From NCBI GenBank assembly GCA_964448615.1, contig CAYUWH010000008.1:1-44773 (forward strand): 44,773 nt of DNA, written 5' to 3'. The notes beneath the pieces were generated by a model. That model made no database searches. It saw only the letters and a program-made list of their open reading frames with translations, and was not told the DNA's origin. The DNA is from CAYUWH01 sp964448615 (lineage in GTDB: Bacteria; Patescibacteriota; Gracilibacteria; Peribacterales; Peribacteraceae). Within the stretch, counting starts at the first letter, position 1, and the number at the start of each line of letters is the position of its first letter. Positions 22,481-30,158 of the stretch are shown in pieces. A program made the position numbers and the translations under genes.

Positions 22481-23112
22481 GCGTCGCGCAGATCCATCTC
22501 TTCCGCTTCGATCGTGCGTGGCATGATCAGCGCGTTTGGATCTTCGGCGTAGCGGGAAGCGGCGATGTTCGGGAACAACAATGCGTCCGACATCGTTCTG
22601 TTTGACGTCTGATCCATCTTCGCAAGTTGTACCGGAAACAATCTCGGGAGCCATTGCGGTGGTTCGTCGGGAATGAGCACGAGTGAAAGCAAGCGAGAAG
22701 CCATCGAGATTCCTTCTTCAAAGTCTGCGGATCGTGTGTATCCGATGATGCTGCGCATCAGAGGATGTTTCATGACGCACTGCATGATTGTTGCGAGCAC
22801 TGCAGGAGGAGGATTGGTGACACAAAGAATGTCCGCTGTCTCAATCTGTCTTCTGCGCGCGTGCGACACGATGCCGCCACTGCTTGCGCGTTGCCCATTT
22901 CTGAGTTGCATCAATTCATACTCATCAACATGCACCTCAATGCCCAGTCCGCTTGCGATAGATCGCAAGTGCTCGATTTGATCTTCGATGAGCTCATCGA
23001 GACGTTCGTCATAGGCTGGCACCTCCGCGGAGGTGTCCGGATCAAGTTCCTGGAGAAACGCATCCCATGTGGTTGCGTATGGCTTTAAATATGCGACGGT
23101 GCGGAGTGGCAT
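22477..23112 (-). CDS. hypothetical protein downstream of prmC
   Basis: A 211-residue protein without a recognised family. It begins MPLRTVAYLKPYATTW, has an acidic helical part (about 30-55), a segment ILCVTNPPPAVLATIMQC (about 98) that could be a nucleotide or sugar pocket, IIGYTRSADFEEG (about 125) and a long C-terminal helix region. The pattern of alternating strands and helices suggests a cytoplasmic alpha/beta protein. TTGACT, 16-nt spacer, TACAAA, 6 nt to ATG gives a good leaderless promoter within the 3' flank of prmC. Confidence 0.65.
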   Translation of the reverse strand: MPLRTVAYLKPYATTWDAFLQELDPDTSAEVPAYDERLDELIEDQIEHLRSIASGLGIEVHVDEYELMQLRNGQRASSGGIVSHARRRQIETADILCVTNPPPAVLATIMQCVMKHPLMRSIIGYTRSADFEEGISMASRLLSLVLIPDEPPQWLPRLFPVQLAKMDQTSNRTMSDALLFPNIAASRYAEDPNALIMPRTIEAEEMDLRDA

Positions 23113-23118
23113 GAGGTC

Positions 23119-23146
23119 TTTGTACCCTTGTTTGACCCTCAGTCAA
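23119..23146 (-). promoter_or_regulatory. promoter of the 22477-23112 gene
   Basis: Minus strand TTGACT (23141-23146), 16-nt spacer, TACAAA (23119-23124), 6 nt to the ATG. It overlaps the end of prmC. Confidence 0.55.
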
Positions 23147-23930
23147 GAAACATTGTTGCTTGTTGTTGGGTGCATTCCAATGTATAGCCGATGCAGTGCG
23201 GATGGGCGCGTGCCTGTTGGGTGAATGCGCGAAGTATGTCTGCGCCGTCTCTGCCTGCAAACAGCGCGTGATGCGGTTCGAAATCCACGACATCTTTTTC
23301 CAGCGTGCTGTCTGTGGCGATGTATGGCGGATTCGAAACGATGAGAAACGGTTCTTGTAACAAAGACAGCGGATCCAGTGCGTCACCGAGAAGAAATTCA
23401 AGATGAGAGGCGCCGAGCCTCTGTGCATTTTCACGTGCGATGGTCAGTGCCGCTTCACTGCTATCCGTCGCGATCACGCGCAAGTACGGTCGTTCCAGCG
23501 CGCAGGTAATTGCGATGCAGCCGCTGCCCGTGCCGATATCGACAATGCAGCGCGCGCCGGTTTTCCAAAGATTGATGCACGCGACGATCCCGGTATCGAT
23601 CTCCCGCAGCTCTTTGCGAGCAGTTTGTTGATTCAGAAGTTCCAGCGTGCATTCCACGAGTAATTCCGTCGCGGGACGCGGAATCAATACGTCGGGCGTG
23701 ACGCGAAACGTGCGTCCGAAAAATTCTTTGGTTCCGGTGATGTAGGCGACCGGCTCTCCCCTCTTTCGCCGCTCCGCCCATTCATGCCACGTGAGTAGCA
23801 ATGGGGAAGGCACGGCATCGTCGCGATGCGCGAGCAGCCACGTCCGGTCCTTCTGCAAAAGAGTCGCAAGCAGCACCTCGCCATCCGCCTTTGCCAAGCC
23901 AGAGCCAGTCAGAGCTTCCTGTACCGTCAT
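23139..23930 (-). CDS. prmC: release factor glutamine N5-methyltransferase
   Basis: Methylates the GGQ glutamine of peptide release factors using S-adenosylmethionine. The 263-residue protein has the N-terminal helical domain, PVAYITGTKEFFGRTF (about 60), the SAM-binding strand IVDIGTGSGCIAI (about 130), ATDSSEAAL, and the catalytic NPPY in LIVSNPPYIATD (about 195), typical of HemK/PrmC. Slightly short at the C-terminus compared with the usual 275-290. Divergent from the second glycosyltransferase with 34 bp between the start codons. Confidence 0.93.
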   Translation of the reverse strand: MTVQEALTGSGLAKADGEVLLATLLQKDRTWLLAHRDDAVPSPLLLTWHEWAERRKRGEPVAYITGTKEFFGRTFRVTPDVLIPRPATELLVECTLELLNQQTARKELREIDTGIVACINLWKTGARCIVDIGTGSGCIAITCALERPYLRVIATDSSEAALTIARENAQRLGASHLEFLLGDALDPLSLLQEPFLIVSNPPYIATDSTLEKDVVDFEPHHALFAGRDGADILRAFTQQARAHPHCIGYTLECTQQQATMFLD

Positions 23931-23952
23931 AGATGCATGATGCCTTACCTGC

Positions 23953-23958
23953 TACGCT
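23953..23958 (+). promoter_or_regulatory. extended -10 box for the second GT4 gene
   Basis: TGCTACGCT with TACGCT 6 nt before the ATG at 23965. Confidence 0.5.
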
Positions 23959-23964
23959 GACTCC

Positions 23965-25032
23965 ATGCAAACCGTCGCCATCGATTGCCGCTTTGCGTCG
24001 TACCATGCCGGTCTCGGGCGGTACACGCGCGAACTGACCGGAGCGCTGTTGGCGCGCGATGATCCCTGGGAGTACGTATTGCTGGTGAAAGATGAGGGAG
24101 AATCGTGGATCAAACAATTACCTGGCGCGCCACGTCTTCTGGCAGCGCCGTTTCCGCACTATTCGTTTGCGGAGCAATGGAAGATGCCGGGAGTCATTCG
24201 CGCGTCGGGGGCGCAGTTGCTCTTCTCGCCGCACTTCAACGTTCCGCTGCGCTCGCCGATTCCGTTCGTGATGACGATCCACGATCTGATTCTGCATCGG
24301 TTTCCGAACAAGGCATCGCTCCTGAAACAGGTTGCCTATCGAACTTTGATGGACGGCGCCATCGGCCGCGCGAAGGCGGTGTTGACGGTGAGCACGTTCG
24401 TCGCCGATGAATTGCGTTCGGTGTACGGGACAACCGCGACCGAAAAAATGCACGTGACCTTCGAAGGGGTGAATCCGCATTTTTCCGCACGCAGCGAAGC
24501 GGAGATCGCCGCAGTGAAGATGCAATATGGATTGAGCGCCCCCTATTTCCTCTATGTCGGAAATGCGAAGGAGCACAAAAATGTACCGATGCTGTTGCAG
24601 GCGTTTGCGGCTGCGAAACTCGTTGGAAAAGAATTGATCCTGCTTTGCGGCGGAGAAGAAGCGAAGTCGCTCATGCTCCCCGCTGGATGTCGTCTGCTCT
24701 CCGGTATTTCCGATGATAATCTCCCGGCGCTTTACTGCGGCGCGATCGCGTTCGTCACCGCATCGTTGTACGAGGGATTTTGTCTTCCCGCTGCCGAGGC
24801 GCTTGCGTGCGGGTGTCCGGTGATCGCGGCGGAGCGCGGTCCGCTGCGCGAAGTGACCGGCGGTCATGCCAGGTTGATCGAGCCGACTGTGGAAGCGTTC
24901 GTAGACGCCTTTACCAATCCCCCATCGGATCGTACGGTGCATTTGCTCTGGGATTGGACCGAGGCGGCACGCCGAACGGCAGTGGTGATCAATGGGGCGT
25001 TGCATCCGAATGTGGAATCCCTACATACGTGA
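23965..25032 (+). CDS. GT4-family glycosyltransferase
   Basis: A second retaining GT-B glycosyltransferase, 355 residues. It starts AIDCRFASYHAGLGRYTREL, with the glycine-rich sugar-nucleotide entry, then PFVMTIHDLILHRFP (about 105), VLTVSTFVADEL (about 140), YFLYVGNAKEHKNVPMLLQAF (about 190) and the donor-site motif SLYEGFCLPAAEALACGCPV (about 270). Resembles mannosyl- or rhamnosyltransferases of surface polysaccharide pathways, but donor and acceptor are unknown. Leaderless by an extended -10. A REP-like palindrome follows, then the convergent surface-protein gene. Confidence 0.88.
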   Translation: MQTVAIDCRFASYHAGLGRYTRELTGALLARDDPWEYVLLVKDEGESWIKQLPGAPRLLAAPFPHYSFAEQWKMPGVIRASGAQLLFSPHFNVPLRSPIPFVMTIHDLILHRFPNKASLLKQVAYRTLMDGAIGRAKAVLTVSTFVADELRSVYGTTATEKMHVTFEGVNPHFSARSEAEIAAVKMQYGLSAPYFLYVGNAKEHKNVPMLLQAFAAAKLVGKELILLCGGEEAKSLMLPAGCRLLSGISDDNLPALYCGAIAFVTASLYEGFCLPAAEALACGCPVIAAERGPLREVTGGHARLIEPTVEAFVDAFTNPPSDRTVHLLWDWTEAARRTAVVINGALHPNVESLHT

Positions 25033-25033
25033 T

Positions 25034-25059
25034 GCAACACAAACATTGATCGAATTTGT
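25034..25059. repeat. AT-rich box of the composite intergenic repeat, copy 3
   Basis: GCAACACAAACATTGATCG followed by AATTTG, similar to 9359-9387. It lies 34 nt before palindrome copy 4, the same order as copy 1. Confidence 0.4.
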
Positions 25060-25092
25060 TTTCCATCACGATCATGTGATTCGATTCCACGT

Positions 25093-25125
25093 GTATAGAG
25101 CCGTGCAATTTGCACGGCTCTATAC
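25093..25125. repeat. REP-like palindrome copy 4
   Basis: Arms GTATAGAGCCGTGCAA and TTGCACGGCTCTATAC around one T. Preceded by CCACGT and followed by CGGTTTG, matching the flanks of copies 1 and 2 although the stem differs. It sits between convergent genes. Confidence 0.7.
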
Positions 25126-25145
25126 GGTTTGCGTCGTAACATTAT

Positions 25146-26675
25146 TTATTTATAAATCGTCACCACGGCAGTGTACGGATTTATCAAGGTTGCGGGCAGC
25201 GTGGGATTCGTGAGTGCGAGGTTGATTGTGCGTTCGGAACCGCCGCCATCGTTCTTCCGGATTGGAATCGAGAATGTTTTTGATGCCTCACCTGGTGCGA
25301 ACGTCAGCGTACCTTGCGTGTCGGTGTAATCAACGCCCGCAAAGGCAGAACCGTTGCCTGTTGAGTAACTGACGTTGATCGTACCGTTTGCGCCACCTAT
25401 GCGCATGACTGTGATTTCAATGCTGCCCTGTGATTGCGTGACTTCGTAGGTGGCTTTGTTGAATTTCAGCGAACCGGAGCCAAAGGAGCCGGACTCGTCA
25501 TCGTAAATCGTCACGCTCGCCTGCTTCGCCGTGCCGAGTGCTGCGCCGCCCGAAGGAGTGGAGAGGACGATGTTGAAGGCTTTGTTCCCGGTGATCGATT
25601 CGTTATTGAGGCTGGTCACGGTGAACGTCTTGCTGGTTTCGCCCGCCGCAAAGGAAAGCGTGCCACTCGTCGCATTGTAATCCGTACCGGACGTGGCCGA
25701 TCCGTTTGCCGTCGCGTAGGCGACGCTCACGGCACCTTGGCTGCCACCCGTGCGATTGACCGTGACATTCAACGAGCCGCCATCTTCTCTAATTGCATAG
25801 GCCGTCGCCGAAAGATTGAAGGTTCCCGCGACCGGACCCGCCGAGGAGGATCCCGCTGTGCCGGACGATGAAGTGCTCGAGCCGGATGTTTCATTATCCT
25901 TGATCGTGACGGTTGCCGTAGAGGGGGCTTTGAGACCTACGCCGTGCTGCGGATTGCTGAGCGTGACGATGAACGTTTCATCGCCTTCTCCCAGTGAATC
26001 GTCGGGGATCGTAACCGTGAAGTTCTTGTTCGTTTCCTTATTACTGAAGATCAACGTGCCGGATGCTGCCAAGAAATCGATGCCCGCGGTGGCAGTACCT
26101 GCCGTAACGGTATAACTGATACCCGCCGTTCCATCGGAGCCACCTGTGCGCACAACGGCAAGCGTGATTTTGCCGAGCTGCTCACCGACTGTGAAGCCTC
26201 CGGTCGTGAAGTGCAGGGAGCCCTTGGGGTTGTAGCCTGCCGAAGAACTGCTGGAACTCTTCAGGGAAGAGGATGCGACCGAACTGCTCTTGCTTGAGCG
26301 ACGGACGGTCACCGTCGTGGAAGAAGTCTGTCCGGAATCACTGGGGGCGGAAGAAGTATTCGGTGTGCTGGGCTGAACGGATTCATCGAGCGGTTCACCC
26401 GTCAACTCGGCGCGCAAGCGTGCGATCATGACGGCGACATCGGCACGCGTCACAAAATCTCCGGGACGGAATTTGCCGTTGCTTCCCCTGACAATCCCTG
26501 CGGCGTTCAGGGTGCCGACCGCCGTGTTGTAGTAGGCGTTCGACGGGACGTCCGGGAACACCGATGAGCCGAGTAAGCTGGCGCTCGCGCCGACGGCCGT
26601 GACGCCGACGACGATGCCTGCAATAAAGGATGCAGTCATCGTTCGGCGCATCAATGATTGAAGAAGATGTTTCAT
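25146..26675 (-). CDS. SLH and Calx-beta repeat surface protein
   Basis: A 509-residue exported protein. After a signal sequence (about residues 10-33) comes one S-layer-homology domain (FPDVPSNAYYNTAVGTLNAA, then GIVRG and RADVAVMIARL), which binds cell-wall polymer in other bacteria. A Ser/Thr-rich linker (about 95-155) follows, then three Calx-beta domains of about 110 residues each, recognisable by repeated GTLxFxxGExxKTF phrases and DNE/DDE ends; these bind calcium in known members. There is no sortase signal. A role in adhesion or the S-layer is inferred. The start at 26675 begins the signal peptide; the leader is pyrimidine-rich (CACTTTTTTCCTTTTTCATC) and lacks an SD. Confidence 0.85.
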   Translation of the reverse strand: MKHLLQSLMRRTMTASFIAGIVVGVTAVGASASLLGSSVFPDVPSNAYYNTAVGTLNAAGIVRGSNGKFRPGDFVTRADVAVMIARLRAELTGEPLDESVQPSTPNTSSAPSDSGQTSSTTVTVRRSSKSSSVASSSLKSSSSSSAGYNPKGSLHFTTGGFTVGEQLGKITLAVVRTGGSDGTAGISYTVTAGTATAGIDFLAASGTLIFSNKETNKNFTVTIPDDSLGEGDETFIVTLSNPQHGVGLKAPSTATVTIKDNETSGSSTSSSGTAGSSSAGPVAGTFNLSATAYAIREDGGSLNVTVNRTGGSQGAVSVAYATANGSATSGTDYNATSGTLSFAAGETSKTFTVTSLNNESITGNKAFNIVLSTPSGGAALGTAKQASVTIYDDESGSFGSGSLKFNKATYEVTQSQGSIEITVMRIGGANGTINVSYSTGNGSAFAGVDYTDTQGTLTFAPGEASKTFSIPIRKNDGGGSERTINLALTNPTLPATLINPYTAVVTIYK

Positions 26676-26834
26676 GATGAAAAAGGAAAAAAGTGAGAGT
26701 CCGCTGTTCAGTGTGCGAATCTTGAGGGGGCAATGCAAGTGACAGGATGGTGACGATGCGGGAGAGCGCACGATGCGGCAAGCGATTGTTGCAAAGAAAA
26801 AGAATATGATTGTTTGTCACCAACCAACTTCTGC

Positions 26835-27125
26835 ATGGAACAACTCTCGTCTTTGTTGCCATCGGTCCTTGCCCGGCGCGGCTTGAAAGTGCCCGCACAT
26901 GCGGCGCATGTGACACATTGTGCGCAGCAGTGGTTGAATGAGCGCTTGCCCATGCTGCGGACGGCCATCTCCGTCGAAAAGTTTCACGAAGGAACACTCT
27001 TTATTGCCTGTACCCACTCCATTGCGACCCAAGAATGCCGTGGCGTATTTGCCGATTTGGAGAAGTTTTTATATAATGATTGCCGATTTGGCGATATCAA
27101 AGGGATTCGCGTGAGCCGCAATTGA
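26835..27125 (+). CDS. DUF721/DciA-like protein
   Basis: A 96-residue protein that resembles the DUF721 family, whose member DciA loads DnaB helicase in bacteria lacking DnaC/DnaI. The visible pattern is LPSVLARRGL near the start, a helical stretch with CAQQWLNERLP, a strand GTLFIACTHS and a following helix ATQECRG, then IRVSRN at the end. This matches the usual arrangement of an N-terminal helix and a KH-like fold; the assignment is tentative. A TATGAT box about 20 nt upstream may be its -10. rpsP follows with its own promoter. Confidence 0.6.
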   Translation: MEQLSSLLPSVLARRGLKVPAHAAHVTHCAQQWLNERLPMLRTAISVEKFHEGTLFIACTHSIATQECRGVFADLEKFLYNDCRFGDIKGIRVSRN

Positions 27126-27146
27126 CGCCAAGACGTAATTTAGTGC

Positions 27147-27175
27147 TTGCAAGGTGTCTTGCGATCCCTTACACT
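27147..27175 (+). promoter_or_regulatory. promoter of rpsP
   Basis: TTGCAA (27147-27152), 17-nt spacer, TACACT (27170-27175), 9 nt to the ATG at 27185, so the leader is only 2-3 nt. Confidence 0.65.
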
Positions 27176-27184
27176 CCCCGCCCG

Positions 27185-27565
27185 ATGCTCGTCATTCGTC
27201 TTCAGCGTACTGGCCGTAAAAATCTCGCTTCCTACCGTCTGGTGGTGGCGGAAAAGGCGCGTGCCGTTAAAGGCAGGTTCCTTGGCATTCTTGGCCATTA
27301 TTTGCCACAGCAGAACCCGAAAGTCTTCAAAATCGAGCAAGAGAAAGTTGCTGACTGGATTTCGAAGGGGGCTATTCCCAGCGAAACGGTCGCCCGTTTG
27401 CTCAAGAAAGAAGGTATGAAGGGAATGGAAAAGTTCATTACCCGCTACACGAAGCAGAAGTCCAAGAACGCGGAAGAGGAAGTCGCTGCCGCTCCGGCTG
27501 CAGCAGCACCGGCCGCACCCGCTGAAGCTCCTGCCGCAGAGGCAGAAGCTGCTCCTGCAGCATAA
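27185..27565 (+). CDS. rpsP: 30S ribosomal protein bS16
   Basis: Small-subunit protein needed for 30S assembly. The core (residues 1-80) has the family start MLVIRLQRTGRKNLASYRLV, then LGHYLPQQNP and the VARLLKKEG helix. A C-terminal Ala/Pro/Glu-rich extension of about 30 residues follows, common in this family and probably disordered. The start at 27185 matches the conserved N-terminus exactly and a near-leaderless promoter. khpA follows 71 bp downstream, a usual partner of rpsP. Confidence 0.96.
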   Translation: MLVIRLQRTGRKNLASYRLVVAEKARAVKGRFLGILGHYLPQQNPKVFKIEQEKVADWISKGAIPSETVARLLKKEGMKGMEKFITRYTKQKSKNAEEEVAAAPAAAAPAAPAEAPAAEAEAAPAA

Positions 27566-27636
27566 GAAAATCATCGTACTCCTTCGTCCAGGGGTCTAGA
27601 TGACAAGCATCCCGCAAAAGCGTACCCTGTTTCCGC

Positions 27637-27909
27637 ATGACTTCATCCCAAGCCACCACGGATACGCCAGGATTGTCCTTCTTGCGCTACGTTCTCGAAT
27701 CGATTGTCGAGGACAAGGATCAATTGCAGATCGATGTCACCGTCGATGCACTCGGCATTTTGCTGAGTGTCAGCGTCAGCGACCGCGATATGGGCAAATT
27801 GATCGGCAAGGGCGGACAAACCGTCAAGGCGTTGCGCACGCTGCTGCGCATCATCGGCGGCAATACGCAGCAACGTATTAATCTTAAAATTCTTGAGCCT
27901 CCCAAATGA
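27637..27909 (+). CDS. khpA: KH-domain RNA-binding protein KhpA (YlqC)
   Basis: A 90-residue protein made of one KH domain with the signature DMGKLIGKGGQTVKALRTLL (residues about 52-71). In other bacteria KhpA pairs with KhpB and binds RNA to affect cell length and wall growth. The position directly after rpsP is the typical one. It ends in TGA, which shows that TGA is a stop here. No clear SD; ATG at 27637. Confidence 0.9.
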   Translation: MTSSQATTDTPGLSFLRYVLESIVEDKDQLQIDVTVDALGILLSVSVSDRDMGKLIGKGGQTVKALRTLLRIIGGNTQQRINLKILEPPK

Positions 27910-27942
27910 GGCTTCTCTCTGTTTCTTCTTCCCCCACTTTCC

Positions 27943-28260
27943 ATGCTTCGTGATCTTCTCGAACGAGGATCGGTCCTCGAAATCGTCGCCACCTTCATCG
28001 CCCTCGCGTTGATTGTTGCGTCCATTCTCTGTCTTACGTTCATTATTATCGGCGGCATCACATTCATTCTCTCGGCCGGTAACGAAGATAAAATTAAGAA
28101 GGCGGTTAATACCATCCGCTATTCCATCATCGGATTGGTCGTAACCTTCGTCGCCTTCTTCGCGGTCGCGTGGATTGCCAAAATTCTCGACATTCCTTTT
28201 GATCTCAACTTCACGACGATCTTGGATCTCATGACCCAAATCTTTAGCTCATTGCGCTAA
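27943..28260 (+). CDS. pilin-like two-TM protein (TrbC/VirB2 type)
   Basis: A 105-residue protein with two hydrophobic segments (about residues 13-45 and 62-85) linked by a short charged loop (SAGNEDKIKKAVNTIRYS). This arrangement and the phrase IIGGITFILSAGNEDK are common in small Patescibacteria proteins often annotated as TrbC/VirB2-like pilins. No other conjugation gene is present, so a type IV secretion role is not supported; a filament or channel subunit is possible. The leader between khpA and the ATG (27910-27942) is almost pure pyrimidine, without an SD. A terminator follows. Confidence 0.7.
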   Translation: MLRDLLERGSVLEIVATFIALALIVASILCLTFIIIGGITFILSAGNEDKIKKAVNTIRYSIIGLVVTFVAFFAVAWIAKILDIPFDLNFTTILDLMTQIFSSLR

Positions 28261-28280
28261 TCCCCTCTCCGTCAAATCTC

Positions 28281-28308
28281 AAAACGGGTCGCAAGGCCCG
28301 TTTTTTTT
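28281..28308 (+). terminator. terminator after the pilin-like gene
   Basis: AAAACGGG stem with the loop TCGCAAGG and CCCGTTTT, then further T. The loop contains a GCAA tetraloop closed by C-G, as in the rplI terminator. It is close to symmetric and may also stop the convergent gene. Confidence 0.85.
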
Positions 28309-29707
28309 ATTTCCGCGGACCCCGGTCGAATTCAAACGACCACATCGCCCTCATCTGTGAGGCAGCTGCGATATCTTCGGGTGTATTGCCGCGTGCGAGG
28401 TCTTCCAATCCTGCAACGCCTGTAGCGCCTTTTGTGATCGGGTCGGTGCAGATGCAGGAATCATCAGAGGAATTCGCCACCTTTTCCTCTCGATTTCCGA
28501 GAGCGATGTTTGCACCAATTTTCCCCGCTTTCATACGGTCATAGGTGAGTTTTTTCTGTTGCGTCAGCGCAATGAGCTGTGCGATTTGCACGTCGGTTTG
28601 TTTCTTGAATTGTTCACGCATTTTTTCAGGCATACGTAGCACAGTGATCGCCTTGTATCTTGTATTTTGCAAAAATAGCGTATCCGGCGTTCCGGTTTCG
28701 AATCCACGCGGTGTCATGTGCTGAATCACGCCGCCCTCTCCCATATACATCGAGTGCGTGCCATGAAAGAACTCGCCCTCTTCTTCCTGTCGCGCGATCA
28801 TGCGAATACCCACTTGGAACAGTTTGCCGCTCACTCCCTGTGCCTCCCCTCCCCCACTCGTGATGATGACATCACCGGGGCGGAGATTGCGTTTGAGGAA
28901 CTCTACGATTTCCTGATTTTTCGGTTGTTCTTTGATCTCTTCCGCTTTTTTGTGACGATACACGGGAATCGGTGGAACGGCGGAAGGTTTCACTTTTTTG
29001 AAGCTCGCATGGAGAGGGAATCCTTGTGCATCAAAAAACAGGCGAACCCCTTTTGGGAGCGGCTTGTTGTATCTCACGATACCGAGTAACAACGGCTCGA
29101 TCTTTCCTCCATGATTTGCTGTCGCCTTCATTTGTTCTAAGACTGCTGCAGCTTTGTCTCCTGCGTGTTGTGTGACGGCTTGTTCCAGTGTCATGCCATC
29201 TGCTTCTACGTCGAGGAATGTTGTCGCTTGTGCCGTGCGTTCTACTGCATATTCTTTCTCAAGCTTGCGCTGCATCTCGCCGTTGATCATCGAAGCGAGT
29301 ACTTTATTCTTCAGGCTCATGGTCGAGGAATCCGTCCTCTCAAGCTGACGAATGATGCCGAGCGTCTGCTGCATGGGGATGGCGTTCTTCTGTTGTATCA
29401 AGTATCCCAATCCCTCTTCTGAATATTTCGACTTAAAAATCCACTCAAATAATTTTTTGATTGCTTGGCCGTAGTCTTTTCGCTCGAACGCAGTCGCAAC
29501 CTCCTCGAATTTCGCATGTGTTGTCTGTTGTTTCTTGAGTGTTACCCCTGCGCCGGTATCTAAAGTCGGCAATCCATCGTTAATCTCGGAGACCTGGTTT
29601 CGTTTTGCCTCAATATCCTCCGAAAGCGTCCCAAATTTCTCCTTCGTGTCCTTGAGCACGTCTTGGAGTGAGTATTCCCGAGGATGTTCCGGGGAGTCCG
29701 GGGGCAT
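28307..29707 (-). CDS. protein with a permuted papain-like (YiiX/NlpC-P60) C-terminal domain
   Basis: A 466-residue protein. The N-terminal 240 residues are helical and charged, without a recognised family. The C-terminal part (about 270-420) looks like a circularly permuted NlpC/P60 (YiiX/LRAT-type) fold: LRPGDVIITSGG, the His motif FFHGTHSMYMGEGGVIQH (about 320) and a Cys in DDSCICTDPITKG (about 420). These would supply His and Cys of a hydrolase acting on peptides or lipids. No signal peptide is visible, so it is probably cytoplasmic. The promoter is unusually strong (TTGTCA, 17-nt spacer, TATAAT), with a leader of about 20 nt. Confidence 0.65.
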   Translation of the reverse strand: MPPDSPEHPREYSLQDVLKDTKEKFGTLSEDIEAKRNQVSEINDGLPTLDTGAGVTLKKQQTTHAKFEEVATAFERKDYGQAIKKLFEWIFKSKYSEEGLGYLIQQKNAIPMQQTLGIIRQLERTDSSTMSLKNKVLASMINGEMQRKLEKEYAVERTAQATTFLDVEADGMTLEQAVTQHAGDKAAAVLEQMKATANHGGKIEPLLLGIVRYNKPLPKGVRLFFDAQGFPLHASFKKVKPSAVPPIPVYRHKKAEEIKEQPKNQEIVEFLKRNLRPGDVIITSGGGEAQGVSGKLFQVGIRMIARQEEEGEFFHGTHSMYMGEGGVIQHMTPRGFETGTPDTLFLQNTRYKAITVLRMPEKMREQFKKQTDVQIAQLIALTQQKKLTYDRMKAGKIGANIALGNREEKVANSSDDSCICTDPITKGATGVAGLEDLARGNTPEDIAAASQMRAMWSFEFDRGPRK

Positions 29708-29733
29708 GGAGTTTTATGTAGGTTTAACTTAAT

Positions 29734-29762
29734 ATTATACACTAAAATTGTTATTTTGACAA
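29734..29762 (-). promoter_or_regulatory. promoter of the papain-like gene
   Basis: Minus strand TTGTCA (29757-29762), 17-nt spacer, TATAAT (29734-29739). Its AT-rich spacer strongly resembles the promoter at 33698-33727. Confidence 0.75.
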
Positions 29763-29769
29763 TTTTTTG

Positions 29770-29846
29770 TGGTGGGCGGTACAGGAGTCGAACCTGTGAC
29801 CTACTGGGTGTAAACCAGTCGCTCTAACCAACTGAGCTAACCGCCC
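29770..29846 (-). tRNA. tRNA-Val (anticodon UAC)
   Basis: Complete cloverleaf on the minus strand: acceptor GGGCGGT / ACCGCCC, D-arm GCTC/GAGC, anticodon stem ACTGG/CCAGT with loop TTTACAC (anticodon TAC) and T-arm ACAGG/CCTGT with loop TTCGACT. The 3' CCA is encoded (29770-29772). Confidence 0.97.
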
Positions 29847-29907
29847 GAATCTTTGTTCCGGGCCACTATAAACTACTCACTCCTCACTACCAACTCTAAC
29901 TTATCAC

Positions 29908-29936
29908 TAGACCTCACTCCCCTCTTGCCCTATACT
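29908..29936 (+). promoter_or_regulatory. promoter of leaderless secG
   Basis: TAGACC (29908-29913), 17-nt spacer, TATACT (29931-29936), 6 nt to the ATG at 29943. Confidence 0.6.
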
Positions 29937-29942
29937 CGTCCC

Positions 29943-30158
29943 ATGAACTTTTTCCTGACCATCCAGGCGATTCTCAGTGTTCTGCTTGTCCTCTCGATCC
30001 TGCTCCAGCATCGTGCCGCGGGGTTGTCGGTAGGCGGATCGGGCATGAATACCATGATCGTCCAGCGCAGAGGTGCCGAAAAGTTCCTCTATCAGGCGAC
30101 GGTCGTGCTTTCCATCGTCTTTTTCCTGCTGACGATCGTCCAGTGGTACGTCCGCTAA
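29943..30158 (+). CDS. secG: preprotein translocase subunit SecG
   Basis: Small subunit of the SecYEG channel in the inner membrane. The 71-residue protein has two membrane segments (residues 2-22 and 48-68) and the conserved loop LLQHRAAGLSVGGSG with a following EKFLYQ, as in SecG. Leaderless by a TATACT box 6 nt upstream. Its stop TAA is followed immediately by the ATG of the next gene (TAAATG), so the two genes form one operon. Confidence 0.9.
   Translation: MNFFLTIQAILSVLLVLSILLQHRAAGLSVGGSGMNTMIVQRRGAEKFLYQATVVLSIVFFLLTIVQWYVR

Noticed and set aside
27637..27909. Alternative code with TGA as glycine
   Set aside because: khpA and the second GT4 gene end properly at TGA, and no conserved protein here requires reading through TGA.
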